Source: Streptomyces sp. 846.5 (GTDB lineage Bacteria; Actinomycetota; Actinomycetes; Streptomycetales; Streptomycetaceae). From it: a stretch of DNA of 64,000 nt. Positions 8,108 to 17,172 of this stretch are shown here, piece after piece (positions within the stretch are counted from its first letter, which is position 1; each line of letters starts with the position of its first letter). The DNA is taken from NCBI RefSeq assembly GCF_004365705.1, contig NZ_SOBN01000001.1, positions 124,001 through 188,000 of the forward strand. Reading direction: 5' to 3'. The notes under the pieces are model-generated. The model ran no database searches. It saw only the letters and a list, made by a program, of their open reading frames with translations, and was not told the DNA's origin. Position numbers and translations under genes: made by a program.

Positions 8108-9265
8108 ATGGACACGGATGACTTCGCAGCAGTGCTGTCCGAGGTCCGGCGCTTCGTGCGGGAGCGGGTCGTACCGCTCGAAGCGGACATCGACGAGAAG
8201 GACGAGATGCCCGCGGACATCCGCGAGGCGGCCAAGAAGATAGGGCTCTTCGGCTTCGCCCTGCCCGAGGAGTACGGGGGCCTCGGTCTGTCGATGTCCG
8301 AGGAGGTCAGGCTCATGTTCGAACTCGGCTACACGACGCCCGCGTTGCGGTCGATGTTCGGCACCAACAACGGCATCGCCGGACACGTCCTGATGGTGGG
8401 CGGCACCGAGGAACAGAAGGCGCGGTGGCTGCCGCGCATCGCCAGCGGCGAGGTGACCGCGTCCTTCGCGCTGACCGAACCGGGCGCGGGGTCCGACCCG
8501 TCGACCCTCACCACGCGGGCGCACCGGGACGGGGACGACTGGGTGATCAACGGCTCCAAGCGCTACATCACCAACGCGCCGCTCGCGGACGTGTTCATGG
8601 TGTTCGCCCGGACCGACCCGGACGCGCCCCGCAGCCGCGGCATCTCCACCTTCCTGGTTCCGGCGGGTACGGAGGGCCTCACCGTGGCGCCCAGGGACCA
8701 CAAGATGGGGCAGTTCGGCGCCTGGACCGCCGACGTGCACCTCGACGACGTCCGGGTGCCCGCAACGGCGATGATCGGCGGGCCGGCCGGGCTCAACCAG
8801 GGCTTCCGGACCGCGATGGGATGCCTGGCCCACGGCCGTGTGCACATCTCCGCGCTCTGCGTCGGCATGGCCGAGCGCCTGGTGGACGAGTCGGTGGAGT
8901 ACGCCAAGACCCGCAAGCAGTCCGGGAGACCGATCGGCGGCTTCCAGCTGGTGCAGGGGCTGATCGCCGACTCGATGGCGGACTACTACGCCGGCCGCGC
9001 GACCGTCCTGGAGGCGGCGCGCACCTTCGACACAGGCGAGGACACCAAGATCGGCCCGTCCTGCGCGAAGTACTTCGCCAGCGAGATGGTCTCCCGGGTC
9101 GCGGACCGCGCGGTGCAGGTCCACGGCGGCGCGGGCTACATGCGCGGGGTGCCGGTGGAGCGCTTCTACCGCGACGCGCGGCTGTTCCGCATCTACGAGG
9201 GGACGAGCCAGATCCAGCAGGTCATCATCGCCAAGGCGCTGCTGGGCGACGCGGCGCGGGGCTGA
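8108..9265 (+). CDS. acyl-CoA dehydrogenase with canonical C-terminal catalytic Glu
   Basis: A 385-residue FAD-dependent acyl-CoA dehydrogenase that introduces an alpha,beta double bond into an acyl-CoA and passes electrons to electron-transfer flavoprotein. Visible marks are LPEEYGG near residue 55, the FAD-binding TEPGAGSDPS, QVHGGAGYMRG, and IYEGTSQIQQ carrying the catalytic glutamate in the MCAD position. It is the only one of the nine dehydrogenases here with that glutamate, so it is likely a homotetramer acting on a simple acyl chain. Good ribosome binding site (TGGAGGATCC). Confidence 0.92.
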   Translation: MDTDDFAAVLSEVRRFVRERVVPLEADIDEKDEMPADIREAAKKIGLFGFALPEEYGGLGLSMSEEVRLMFELGYTTPALRSMFGTNNGIAGHVLMVGGTEEQKARWLPRIASGEVTASFALTEPGAGSDPSTLTTRAHRDGDDWVINGSKRYITNAPLADVFMVFARTDPDAPRSRGISTFLVPAGTEGLTVAPRDHKMGQFGAWTADVHLDDVRVPATAMIGGPAGLNQGFRTAMGCLAHGRVHISALCVGMAERLVDESVEYAKTRKQSGRPIGGFQLVQGLIADSMADYYAGRATVLEAARTFDTGEDTKIGPSCAKYFASEMVSRVADRAVQVHGGAGYMRGVPVERFYRDARLFRIYEGTSQIQQVIIAKALLGDAARG

Positions 9266-9310
9266 CGCCGCACAGGCCCGGACCACGCAGGGTCGGCGCC
9301 GCGCGGGCCC

Positions 9311-9329
9311 CGGGAGCTCGGTGCTCCCG
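9311..9329. terminator. stem-loop between convergent genes
   Basis: CGGGAGC-TCGGT-GCTCCCG forms a perfect 7 bp stem with a 5-base loop between the stop codons of the convergent dehydrogenase (9265) and crotonase (9344) genes. No T-run follows, as is usual in actinomycetes. Confidence 0.55.
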
Positions 9330-9343
9330 CGGCCCGGTCCGGG

Positions 9344-10177
9344 TCAGTACGGCAGGAACCCGTCCCTGGCGGCGTCCTCGGGGTCGAAGTCCGCAGGCAG
9401 TCCCTCGAACTTCGGTTCGCGCTTCTCCGTGAAGCTCGCCACGCCCTCGCGGAAGTCGGGCGACCCGGCGAAGTACTCCATGACCGAGTAGCTGCGCCGC
9501 AGCGCCCCGGTGAAGTCGCGATCCAGATCGCCGTACACCTGGTGCCGGATCACGGCCATGGCCCGCGGCGAGCAGTTGCGGGCGATGTCCCGGGCGTAGG
9601 CGTGCGCCGCGGTCAGCAGGTCCTCGGGTTCGACGACCCGGCTGACCAGACCCAGCGCCCTGGCCTCGTCCGCGTCGAAGGTGCGGCCGGAGAGCAGCAG
9701 GTCCAACGCGTTCTCCAGGCCGATCACGCGCGGCAGCACATAGGAGAGGTTGTACTCGGCGGCGAGGCCGCGCCGGGTGAAGGCGGTGGTCATCCGCGCG
9801 CCGCGGGCGGCGAAGCGCACGTCGCAGATCAGGGCCTGCACCAGCCCGATGCCGGCGCAGGCGCCGTTGATGGCGGCGACCATGGGCTTGGGCATGGGCC
9901 GCATGCTGTACATGGGGACTCGCTCCTGCAGGTTGAGCGACTGCCCCGGCTGTGCGTTCTGCTCCAGGCGCTGCACGTCCATGCCGGGGCAGAAGGATCG
10001 GCCCGCTCCGGTGAGGACAACGACGCGTACGGCGGGGTCGGCGGCGGCCTCGCCGAGGACGTCGAAGAACCGCCGCTCCAGGGGGATGCTCCAGGCGTTC
10101 CTGCGCTCGGGCCGGTTCAGGGTCACCGTGGCGACCCCGTCCTCGTCGACCTCGTACAGCACCAGGCTCTCAGTCAC
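9344..10177 (-). CDS. enoyl-CoA hydratase/isomerase family protein
   Basis: A 277-residue crotonase-fold enzyme. It has SFCPGMDVQ and NGACAGIGLVQ for the oxyanion hole and a RRGLAAEYNLSYVLPR stretch containing one acidic catalytic candidate, with arginine pairs replacing the second glutamate region. It is a close paralogue of the crotonase at 35469-36287 (shared FCPGMD, CDVRFA, FxRRGL). It stands alone as a leftward unit divergent from the crotonase at 10289. Hydratase versus isomerase or hydrolase cannot be settled. Confidence 0.85.
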   Translation of the reverse strand: MTESLVLYEVDEDGVATVTLNRPERRNAWSIPLERRFFDVLGEAAADPAVRVVVLTGAGRSFCPGMDVQRLEQNAQPGQSLNLQERVPMYSMRPMPKPMVAAINGACAGIGLVQALICDVRFAARGARMTTAFTRRGLAAEYNLSYVLPRVIGLENALDLLLSGRTFDADEARALGLVSRVVEPEDLLTAAHAYARDIARNCSPRAMAVIRHQVYGDLDRDFTGALRRSYSVMEYFAGSPDFREGVASFTEKREPKFEGLPADFDPEDAARDGFLPY

Positions 10178-10288
10178 CGCTTCGCTCCTCGTCCCAGGTC
10201 TCGACCGACATCGCCGTGACAGGTATATTCATTTAGAGGATTAAACTCTACTGACTTGTTCGGGGCAACCGAGCCGGAGGCGCCATCC
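10178..10288. promoter_or_regulatory. divergent promoter with 17-bp dyad
   Basis: The region between two divergent crotonase genes contains TAGAGGATTAAACTCTA at 10234-10250: perfect 5-base arms TAGAG/CTCTA and a 17 bp overall length, the size of a FadR-type operator. The GGAGG at 10276-10280 supports the start at 10289. Confidence 0.5.
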
Positions 10289-11071
10289 ATGTACGACCTG
10301 CCCCCCGATCTGGTGGTCACCGCCGAGGGCCCGATCCGGCTGGTGGAACTGAACCGCCCCGACCGGCTCAACTCCACCAGCGAAGCACTGCACACCGCCC
10401 TGGCCGGGGTGTGGGACGCGATCGCCGCCGACCGGGACGCCCGGGTCGTGGTGCTCACCGGCCGCGGGCGGGCGTTCAGCGCCGGCGGCAACTTCGAGGT
10501 GATGACCCGGGTCCAGCGCGACGCCGCCTTCCGTGACCAGAACGTCGTCGAGGCCCGCCGGATCATCACCGGCATGCTCCGCTGCCGCGTCCCGATCATC
10601 GCCGCGGTGAACGGTCCCGCGGTGGGCCTGGGCTGCAGCCTGGCCCTGCTCAGCGATCTCGTCCTGATCGCCGAGGACGCCCATGTCGCCGATCCGCACC
10701 TCCAGGTCGGCCTGGTCGCCGGCGACGGCGGCGCGCTGGTGCTGCCGCTGCTGGTCGGCCTGGCACGGGCGAAGGAGCTGCTGTTCCTCGGCAGCCGGGT
10801 GGGCGCCGAGGAGGCGGTCCGCCTGGGCATCGCCAACCGGGTCGTGCCCGGGGACAAACTGCTGGACGAGGCCATGGACCTGGCCCGCCGGCTGGCCGCG
10901 CTGCCCGCCCAGGCCCTGCGCGACACCAAACGGGCCGTCAACCTGCACCTGGAGTCCGCGATGGCCACGGCCGGGGAGGCCGCCCTGCTCGCCGAGCGGG
11001 AGAGCATGCACTCGCCGGAGCACATCGCCCTCGTCGAACAGATCATCGCGCGCAGCAGGAGCGACAAGTGA
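10289..11071 (+). CDS. enoyl-CoA hydratase family protein with Gly-Asp active-site variant
   Basis: A 260-residue crotonase-fold protein. AFSAGGNFE and NGPAVGLGCS supply the oxyanion hole. Where crotonase has its second glutamate the sequence reads VGLVAGDGGALVLP, a Gly-Asp variant also found in the crotonase at 43767 (VAAGDHAAL), so the two form a subgroup that may hydrolyse or isomerise instead of hydrating. The ATG at 10289 is chosen over an upstream in-frame ATG because GGAGG lies 8 bases before it. Its stop overlaps the next gene's GTG (GTGA). Confidence 0.87.
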   Translation: MYDLPPDLVVTAEGPIRLVELNRPDRLNSTSEALHTALAGVWDAIAADRDARVVVLTGRGRAFSAGGNFEVMTRVQRDAAFRDQNVVEARRIITGMLRCRVPIIAAVNGPAVGLGCSLALLSDLVLIAEDAHVADPHLQVGLVAGDGGALVLPLLVGLARAKELLFLGSRVGAEEAVRLGIANRVVPGDKLLDEAMDLARRLAALPAQALRDTKRAVNLHLESAMATAGEAALLAERESMHSPEHIALVEQIIARSRSDK

Positions 11072-11859
11072 GCGGCACGGAACAGGAGAGAGCGATGGGG
11101 CCGGAGTTCGACGGCCGGGTCGCCCTGGTCACCGCGGCGGCGGGCCAGGGCATCGGCCAGGCGGTCGCGAGGCGACTGGCCGCGGGCGGGGCGACGGTGG
11201 TCGTCACCGACATCCACCCCGGTCGCACCGCGAGCGTGGCCAAGGCCATCGCCGCGGACCACCCCGCGGCGACCGTGGTCGGCCTGCCGCTGGACGCGGG
11301 CGACCGCGAGCGGATCGACGAGGTCGTCGACGAGGTCACGGCGACCCTGGGCCCCATCCGCATCCTGGTCAACAACGCCGCGGTCAACGTGCTCGGCCCG
11401 ATCTTCGGGTACGACCCGGCGGACTGGGACCGGGTGGTCCGGGTGAACCTCACCGGGCCGTGGTACCTGTGCCGTCGCATCATGCCGCTGATGCGCGACA
11501 CGGGCGGCGGCGCCATCGTCAACATCGGCAGCTACGCCCCCGACATCGGCGGCGAGGGCATCGAGGCCCCCTACGCGGTCACCAAGGGCGGCTTGAACGT
11601 GCTCACCCGCAGTTGCGCGCACGAGGGCGGCCCGTACGGCATCCGCTCGAACTGCGTGTCGATGGGCATGGTGCGCGGAACAAGGTTCGTCGACGCCCAC
11701 CCGGAGCTGCACGGCATGCCCAACACCATGGGCCCGCTCGGCGAACTGCCGCACGCCACCGACATCGCCGAGGCGGTGGCCTTCCTGGCCTCGGACCGGG
11801 CCCGCTTCGTCACCGGCGAGATCCTCAACGTCTCCGGCGGCTCCTACATGCGCAACTGA
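11068..11859 (+). CDS. short-chain dehydrogenase/reductase
   Basis: A 263-residue SDR with cofactor motif TAAAGQGIGQ (first glycine replaced by alanine, still compatible with the family), NNAAVN, and the active-site YAVTKGG. The GTG at 11068 overlaps the previous stop and has AGGAG 8 bases upstream; an ATG at 11095 with its own GGAGAG is an equally credible start and would give the more usual N-terminus MGPEFDGRVAL. It forms a two-gene operon with the crotonase, suggesting consecutive steps (double-bond chemistry then alcohol oxidation). Confidence 0.86.
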   Translation: MSGTEQERAMGPEFDGRVALVTAAAGQGIGQAVARRLAAGGATVVVTDIHPGRTASVAKAIAADHPAATVVGLPLDAGDRERIDEVVDEVTATLGPIRILVNNAAVNVLGPIFGYDPADWDRVVRVNLTGPWYLCRRIMPLMRDTGGGAIVNIGSYAPDIGGEGIEAPYAVTKGGLNVLTRSCAHEGGPYGIRSNCVSMGMVRGTRFVDAHPELHGMPNTMGPLGELPHATDIAEAVAFLASDRARFVTGEILNVSGGSYMRN

Positions 11860-11879
11860 CCGCCGGCCGCGCCGCCGGT

Positions 11880-12995
11880 TCAGATGCCGAGCCGGTCCAG
11901 CAGCCTCTCGTGGTACACGGCCGGGCCGCCGAACAGCAGTTGCGAGGACTTGGCCCGGCGGAAGTACAGGTGCGCCGGATGCTCCCAGGTGAAGCCGATG
12001 CCGCCGTGCACCTGGATGTTCTCCAGCGCGGTGAAGACGAACGCCCTGGAACAGCACGCATGGGCGGTGGCCGCCGCCACGGGGAACTCCGGCCCGCCCT
12101 CGTCGGCCAGGCGCGCGGCCTCGCGGGCGGTGGCCTCGGCCAGTTCGACCTGGACCAGCATGTCCGCGCACATGTGCTTCACCGCCTGGAACGAGCCGAT
12201 CGGACGCCCGAACTGGTACCGGTTGCGGGCGTACTCGGCGCTCGCCTCCAGGCATCTGCGGGCGCCGCCGGCCTGCTCCGCGCCGAGCGCCACCGAGGCG
12301 GTGTCCAGGACCTGGGACATCGTCCGCCCGGCGAGCCCCTCGCCGCCGACCAGCCTCGCGGGCACCGCTTCCAGGTTCAGCCGGGCCAGCGCGCGGGTGG
12401 CGTCCAGGGCGTCCATCGGCTCCGCCGACAGCCCCGGAGCCCCGCGGTCCACCGCGAACAGCGACGGTCCCGCCGTGGTCCGCGCCACGACCAGGATCAG
12501 GTCGGCCGTCGTGCCGTCGACCACGAAGCTCTTGCGGCCGGTCAGCGTCCACCCCTCGCCGCTGGGGACCGCGCGCGTGCTGACCATGGCGGCGTCCCAG
12601 GACCCGCTGTCCTCGGCGGCGGCGAGCGTCGCGGTCACGCGTCCCGCCGCGATGCCCGGCAGCCAGCGGGCCCGGGCCTCGTGGTCGCCGCAGGCCAGCA
12701 GGGTCCGGACGCCGAGGACGACCGTCGAGAAGAACGGTGCGCACAGCAGGACCCGGCCCATCTCCTCCAGGACCACGCCCAGTTCGACCAGCCCGAAGCC
12801 GTCGCCGCCGTACTCCTCGGGAATCGTCAGGGCCGGCAGTCTCAGCTGGTCGGCCAGTTGAGTCCACACCAGCGGGTCGAACCGCGGGGTGCTGTCCATG
12901 GCCTTGCGGACGGCCTCCTCGGAGGACTTCGCGTCGAGGAAGCCGCGGACGGCCGCCCGCAGCTCCTCCAGTTCGCTGTCCGTGCTGACGCTCAT
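11880..12995 (-). CDS. acyl-CoA dehydrogenase, beta-type subunit of a heteromeric pair
   Basis: A 371-residue dehydrogenase-fold protein. It has IPEEYGG, a C-terminal [17 protein letters not shown] stretch and ends shortly afterwards without the EGTS-like motif. The helix that bears the alternative catalytic glutamate in IVD-type enzymes reads SQVLDTASVAL, with no glutamate. In actinobacterial steroid catabolism such subunits pair with a larger catalytic partner into alpha2beta2 enzymes that oxidise CoA esters with bulky rings. The partner here is the gene directly upstream, overlapping by ATGA (start 12995). Confidence 0.88.
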   Translation of the reverse strand: MSVSTDSELEELRAAVRGFLDAKSSEEAVRKAMDSTPRFDPLVWTQLADQLRLPALTIPEEYGGDGFGLVELGVVLEEMGRVLLCAPFFSTVVLGVRTLLACGDHEARARWLPGIAAGRVTATLAAAEDSGSWDAAMVSTRAVPSGEGWTLTGRKSFVVDGTTADLILVVARTTAGPSLFAVDRGAPGLSAEPMDALDATRALARLNLEAVPARLVGGEGLAGRTMSQVLDTASVALGAEQAGGARRCLEASAEYARNRYQFGRPIGSFQAVKHMCADMLVQVELAEATAREAARLADEGGPEFPVAAATAHACCSRAFVFTALENIQVHGGIGFTWEHPAHLYFRRAKSSQLLFGGPAVYHERLLDRLGI

Positions 12996-14272
12996 TCCGT
13001 TCCTCCCTGCCCGGCGCCGGACCGGCGCAGCTCGCGGAACGGCGACCTGGTGTCGACGCCCGGTTCCTTCGGCAGTCCGAGGACCCGCTCCGCGAGGATG
13101 TTCTTCATGATCTCTTCGGTCCCGCCCAGGATGCGCAGGGCCGGGGTGGCCAGCAGCAGTTCCGACCAGGCGTAGGTGCCCCACTGGCCGGTGTCGGCGA
13201 TCGCCCGCGGCCCCAGCACGTCGGCGACGAAGTGCGCCGCCCTGGTGAGGTTCCGGCCGTACATCAGCTTGGACACCGACCTCTCCGGCCCGGGGGTGAT
13301 GCCGGCCCGCAGCTTGCGCGAGGCGAGCGCGTTGAGGTGCCCGGTCGCCATCGCGTCGACCAGCAGCTCGGCCAGCCGGGCGCGCAGTGCGCGGTCGTCC
13401 CAGGTCCAGGTCGCGCGCATGAGCGCCGCCAGCCGCTGCGGCGACAGGGCCGCGGCGACCGGTCCCGAGCCCTCGCTGCCCACGGTGGCGCGCTCGTTCA
13501 TGAGAGTGGTCAGCGCGACCGTCCAGCCGCCGTCGACCTCGCCGAGGCGGTGGTCGTCGGGGATCCGCACGTCGGTGAGGAAGACCTCGTTGAAGTCGGC
13601 GCCGCCGGTCATCTGGCGCAGCGGCCGCACCTCGACGCCGGGGGCGTCCATCGGCACCAGGAAGGCCGTGATTCCGCGGTGCTTGGGCGCGTCCGGGTCG
13701 GTGCGGGTGAGCAGGAGGCCGATCTGGCTGTGGTGCGCGACCGAGGTCCACACCTTCTGTCCGTTGACGATCCAGCCGTCACCGTCACGGACGGCCCGCG
13801 TCTCCAGGCCGGCCAGGTCCGATCCCGCTCCGGGCTCGCTGAACAGCTGGCAGGCGAGCGCGTCGCCCCGGTACATCGCCGGCAGCCAGCGGTCCTTGAT
13901 GTGTTCCCGGCCGTGGGCGAGGATCGTCGGGCCGATCATGCCGAGCCCGACCACGCTGAGCGTGCCGGTGTCGGGGACGTCGTACTCGGCTTCGACCGCG
14001 TCGTAGAGCAGGTCGTGAATGGGTGTCAGGTCCCGGCCGCCGTAGCGGGCGGGGCCGGTGATCCAGCCGAAGCCGTTCTGGTGGCGGGTCCGCTGCCAGT
14101 CCCTGGCCTGCTGCACGCGACGCCGCTCGACCTCGGGCGTCTCGGCGCTGAAGTAGGCCATGCTGTCGTCGCCCTCGCCCCAGGTGAAGGCGGTGCGGTC
14201 GGGTGCCTTGGCGGCGTGCCGGTCCAGGAACGCGCGCACCTCGGCGGTGAAGGCCTGCAGGTCTTGCTCCAT
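12992..14272 (-). CDS. acyl-CoA dehydrogenase, catalytic alpha-type subunit
   Basis: A 426-residue dehydrogenase, longer than MCAD types. It has the FAD-binding SEPGAGSDLAG, NGQKVWTS, and a helix-G NERATVG that provides the likely catalytic glutamate. The MCAD-type position reads LGGTEEI with glycine in place of glutamate. ILAERVLGLPKEP near the end is typical of actinobacterial FadE alpha subunits. Translationally coupled to the beta-type gene at 11880-12995, so the two are inferred to make one alpha2beta2 enzyme acting after the thiolase/OB-fold pair encoded upstream, or before it. Confidence 0.88.
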   Translation of the reverse strand: MEQDLQAFTAEVRAFLDRHAAKAPDRTAFTWGEGDDSMAYFSAETPEVERRRVQQARDWQRTRHQNGFGWITGPARYGGRDLTPIHDLLYDAVEAEYDVPDTGTLSVVGLGMIGPTILAHGREHIKDRWLPAMYRGDALACQLFSEPGAGSDLAGLETRAVRDGDGWIVNGQKVWTSVAHHSQIGLLLTRTDPDAPKHRGITAFLVPMDAPGVEVRPLRQMTGGADFNEVFLTDVRIPDDHRLGEVDGGWTVALTTLMNERATVGSEGSGPVAAALSPQRLAALMRATWTWDDRALRARLAELLVDAMATGHLNALASRKLRAGITPGPERSVSKLMYGRNLTRAAHFVADVLGPRAIADTGQWGTYAWSELLLATPALRILGGTEEIMKNILAERVLGLPKEPGVDTRSPFRELRRSGAGQGGTE

Positions 14273-14333
14273 AGGGCGTGTGCTCCCTGTGCTGTTCGTC
14301 CCGACCGGTGCGGTGCGTCCCGACCGTGCCCGG

Positions 14334-15479
14334 TCAGGTGGACAGGATGGTCACCGCTGAGACGCCGGGCGCGCCGTAGAGGTGGGTGTAGCCGACGCGC
14401 GGCGTGTCCGGCACCTGCCGGGCCCCGGCCACGCCGCGCAGTTGCAGGACGATCTCGTGGATCTGGCGCAGCCCGGAGGCGCCGATGGGTTCGCCGTTGC
14501 CGAGCAGGCCGCCATCCGTGTTCACCGGCAGCCGGCCGCCGATCTCGGTGGCGCCCTCGGCGATCAGCCGCTCCTGCTCGCCGTCCTTGCACAGCCCGTT
14601 CTCGGCCATGTGGATGATCTCCGAGCCGGCGTCGGTGTCCTGGAGCTGCGCCACGTCGACGTCCTCGGGGCCGATCCCGGCCAGCTCGTACGCCGCGCGC
14701 GAGGCGTCGACCGTGGGGCTCTCCACCCGCTCCCCCACCGGCAGCGACGGGCTCTGTACCTCGAACGCCCCGAAGCGGCGGCTGCGCAGGGCGGTCGCAC
14801 GCACCCGGACCGGGGTGGAGGTGTACTTGTGGGCCTGGTCCGCGCGGCACAGCACCAGCGCGGCCGCGCCCTCGTCGGGGCCGCAGTACATGAACTGCCG
14901 CAGTGGGTGGTTGAGTACCGGGGAGGCGAGGATCTGCTCCACCGTCAGGGGCGTGCGCCGCCAGGCCTTCTCGTTGCCGGAGGCGTTGCGGAAGTTCTTG
15001 GCGGCGACCGTTGCCAAGGTCTCCTGCGAGATGCCGTGCTCGTGCATATAGCGGTTGATCTTCATGCCGAAGAAGTGCGTGGTCAGGAAGAGCCCGGTCT
15101 GGCCGTACCAGGCGGGGATCCCGGCGACGGAGGGGTCGGCGGCGAAGGCGCCCCGCGGGTGCTTGTCCATGCCGATCGCGATCGTCAGGTCGTGCTCCCC
15201 GGTCTCGATCGCGCGGGCGGCCATGGCGACCGCGGTGCCCGCCGTGGCGCAGCCGTTGAACACCCCGCGCAGCGGGATGCCGGTCAGGCCGAGCCGGTCG
15301 ACGATGGCGTCCGGGTTGGCGACCTCCAGGCTGCCGATGTAGCCGCCCTGCACCTGGGGCCAGGTCACGCCCGCGTCGGCCAGGGCCAGCCGGACCGCGT
15401 CGGCGCCCATGTCCATGGCCGACTTCCCGGCGAACCGGCCGAAGGGGTGCAGTCCGACCCCGATGACGACGGCTTCCAT
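14334..15479 (-). CDS. SCP2-type thiolase/lipid-transfer-like protein
   Basis: A 381-residue thiolase-fold protein. It opens with AVVIGVGLHPFGRF, keeps the cysteine in NGCATAGTAV (about residue 80), but the usual GHPxGASG motif reads GEPIGASG and the C-terminal cysteine segment is YGAPGVSA. Such changes are known in the Ltp/SCP2 branch, which includes retro-aldolases that need a DUF35 partner. That partner is encoded immediately upstream with a TGATG overlap (15479). A retro-Claisen or retro-aldol cleavage is therefore plausible. Confidence 0.87.
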   Translation of the reverse strand: MEAVVIGVGLHPFGRFAGKSAMDMGADAVRLALADAGVTWPQVQGGYIGSLEVANPDAIVDRLGLTGIPLRGVFNGCATAGTAVAMAARAIETGEHDLTIAIGMDKHPRGAFAADPSVAGIPAWYGQTGLFLTTHFFGMKINRYMHEHGISQETLATVAAKNFRNASGNEKAWRRTPLTVEQILASPVLNHPLRQFMYCGPDEGAAALVLCRADQAHKYTSTPVRVRATALRSRRFGAFEVQSPSLPVGERVESPTVDASRAAYELAGIGPEDVDVAQLQDTDAGSEIIHMAENGLCKDGEQERLIAEGATEIGGRLPVNTDGGLLGNGEPIGASGLRQIHEIVLQLRGVAGARQVPDTPRVGYTHLYGAPGVSAVTILST

Positions 15480-15922
15480 CACGCCTCCTCTGCGGCGTCC
15501 GCCGGAGCGAACGCGAAGGTCAGGACCTCGGTGCCGTCGGGGTCCACGGTGTACGGCACGATCGCCAGCCGCATCGCCTGCCCGATCGTGAGCCGGTCGG
15601 GGTCGGGCTCGGTCAGCCGTGCCTCGACCAGGACCTCGCCGGGAAGTTCGACATAGCCCACCGTGTACGGGCGGAAGGTCTCCGCGGTGTCGCTGCCGTC
15701 GTAGGGCGGCGACGGCGGGCGGAAGTTCTGGGTGGTGAAGGTCCACAGCGTGCCGCGGTCCGCCAGGAGCCGCGGGACTGACTCCGAACCGGCGCAGCGC
15801 ACGCAGTGCCCGGCGGCCGGGAAGCTGACCAGCCCGCAGTCGGCGCACTCCGCCGCGATGAGCCGGGGTTCCGGAGCCGGCCAGGTGAACAGGCCTTCGG
15901 CCACCGGCCTGGTTGCTGCCAT
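15479..15922 (-). CDS. DUF35 zinc-ribbon/OB-fold protein
   Basis: A 147-residue small protein: CADC and CVRC make a zinc ribbon at about residues 25-45, followed by an OB fold rich in beta strands (TLWTFTTQNF, GYVELPGEVLVEA). DUF35 proteins bind SCP2-type thiolases and aldolases and help position the acyl-CoA. The ATG at 15922 is preferred to an upstream ATG at 15979 because AGGAGGG precedes it. First gene of a four-gene leftward operon (OB-fold, thiolase, two dehydrogenase subunits). Confidence 0.85.
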   Translation of the reverse strand: MAATRPVAEGLFTWPAPEPRLIAAECADCGLVSFPAAGHCVRCAGSESVPRLLADRGTLWTFTTQNFRPPSPPYDGSDTAETFRPYTVGYVELPGEVLVEARLTEPDPDRLTIGQAMRLAIVPYTVDPDGTEVLTFAFAPADAAEEA

Positions 15923-16071
15923 CCGAGGAGCCCTCCTCGTTCGGTGGGGTTGAGAACATTTTTCGTCCTGCCTCGACACACTACTCAGATACAGGTAGAC
16001 ATGTAAACTGTTTAGCGGATTCGACCCAGGGCCGCGGCCGCTGCGGCCACCGGGGACAGTGGAGGACGGAC
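15923..16071. promoter_or_regulatory. divergent promoter with perfect 11-bp dyad
   Basis: The region between the leftward OB-fold operon and the rightward amidohydrolase holds TAAAC-T-GTTTA at 16004-16014, a perfect dyad with 5-base arms. The AACTGTTT core also occurs in the dyad at 3480-3495. GGAGGAC precedes the start at 16072. Confidence 0.5.
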
Positions 16072-17154
16072 ATGACGAAGATCTGGGCCAACTCGGGTGA
16101 CTCGCACGTGCTGGAGCCCGACGACCTGTGGCTGTCCCGGCTGCCGAAACGGCTGGCCGAACGGGCGCCGAGGAGTGAGCGCGGCGAGAAGTACGAGGTG
16201 CTGTACATCGACGGCGAGCGGAAGGACCGCCAGCTGAACGACTTCATGGACGCCATGCGGCCGCCGGGCGCCCGCGACCTGGGCCCGCGGCTGCTGGACC
16301 TGGACCAGGAGGGCGTCTGGGGACAGCTGGCGTTCCCCTCGATGGGGTTCTGGCATGTGATGATCACGGACCGCGAGCTGGCCCGCGAGGTGGTCCGCAG
16401 CTGGAACGACTGGGCCCACGACGAGATCCTGCAGAAGAACGACCGGGTCATCACGCCCGCCTGCGTCTCGATGGCCGACGTGGACGACGCCGTCGCCGAG
16501 CTGGAACGCGCGGCGGAGCTCGGCTTCCAGTCGGTCTTCCTGCCGACCGTCACCCGCCCCGGCGAGGAGTACGCCCTGGACCGGTGGGAGCCGCTGTGGG
16601 CCGCCGCCGAGCGGGCCGGAATGGTGCTCGGCTTCCACATCGGCACCGGCGGGGACACCGTGGTCTACCGGGGCCCGGGCGGCGCGGTCGTCAACTACAT
16701 GGAGACGACCTACCCCGGAATGCGGGTGGTGTCGCACATGGTCGCGGGAGGAGCCCTGGACCGGCACCCGGAGCTGAAGATCCTGATCGCCGAGGGCGGG
16801 GCCGGCTGGGTCCCCGCCATCGGCGACCGGATGGACGAGGGCTACCGGCAGCACGGCATGTTCGTCCGCCCGAAGCTGGGCCGGCTCCCGAGCGAGATCA
16901 TCAACCAGCAGGTGTACGCCTCGTTCCAGCACGACCGCAGCGCGGTGGACATCGTGCAGGCCACCGGCTACCGCAACGTGATGTGGGGCGACGACTACCC
17001 GCACCTGGAGGGGACCTACGGGCACACCCAGGAGACCCTGCGGAGCCTGTTCACCGGCGTTCCGGACGAGGTGCGGGAACGCATCACCCGCGGCACCTTC
17101 AACGAGCTCTTCACCGTTCCGGAGCAGGCTCCGGAGCAGGTCACCGCGGTGTGA
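16072..17154 (+). CDS. amidohydrolase-2 family metal-dependent hydrolase
   Basis: A 360-residue TIM-barrel hydrolase of the amidohydrolase-2 (ACMSD-like) family. Metal-site candidates are the DSH motif near residue 10 (in place of HxH), His in GFHIGTGG, His in SHMVAGGALDRHPEL, and Asp in WGDDYPHLEG. Members include decarboxylases and C-C or ring hydrolases, often divalent-metal dependent. It stands alone as a rightward unit. A second, divergent homologue is at 41223-42404. In an island without dioxygenases these two are the best candidates for a hydrolytic ring or chain cleavage; this is inference. Confidence 0.87.
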   Translation: MTKIWANSGDSHVLEPDDLWLSRLPKRLAERAPRSERGEKYEVLYIDGERKDRQLNDFMDAMRPPGARDLGPRLLDLDQEGVWGQLAFPSMGFWHVMITDRELAREVVRSWNDWAHDEILQKNDRVITPACVSMADVDDAVAELERAAELGFQSVFLPTVTRPGEEYALDRWEPLWAAAERAGMVLGFHIGTGGDTVVYRGPGGAVVNYMETTYPGMRVVSHMVAGGALDRHPELKILIAEGGAGWVPAIGDRMDEGYRQHGMFVRPKLGRLPSEIINQQVYASFQHDRSAVDIVQATGYRNVMWGDDYPHLEGTYGHTQETLRSLFTGVPDEVRERITRGTFNELFTVPEQAPEQVTAV

Positions 17155-17172
17155 CCCGAACCGCGGAAGCGG

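Noticed and set aside
11860-11879. GC-rich imperfect dyad ACCGCCGGC...GCCGCCGGT as a terminator
   Set aside because: Arms are mostly CG repeats that pair in many registers in this composition; not convincing.
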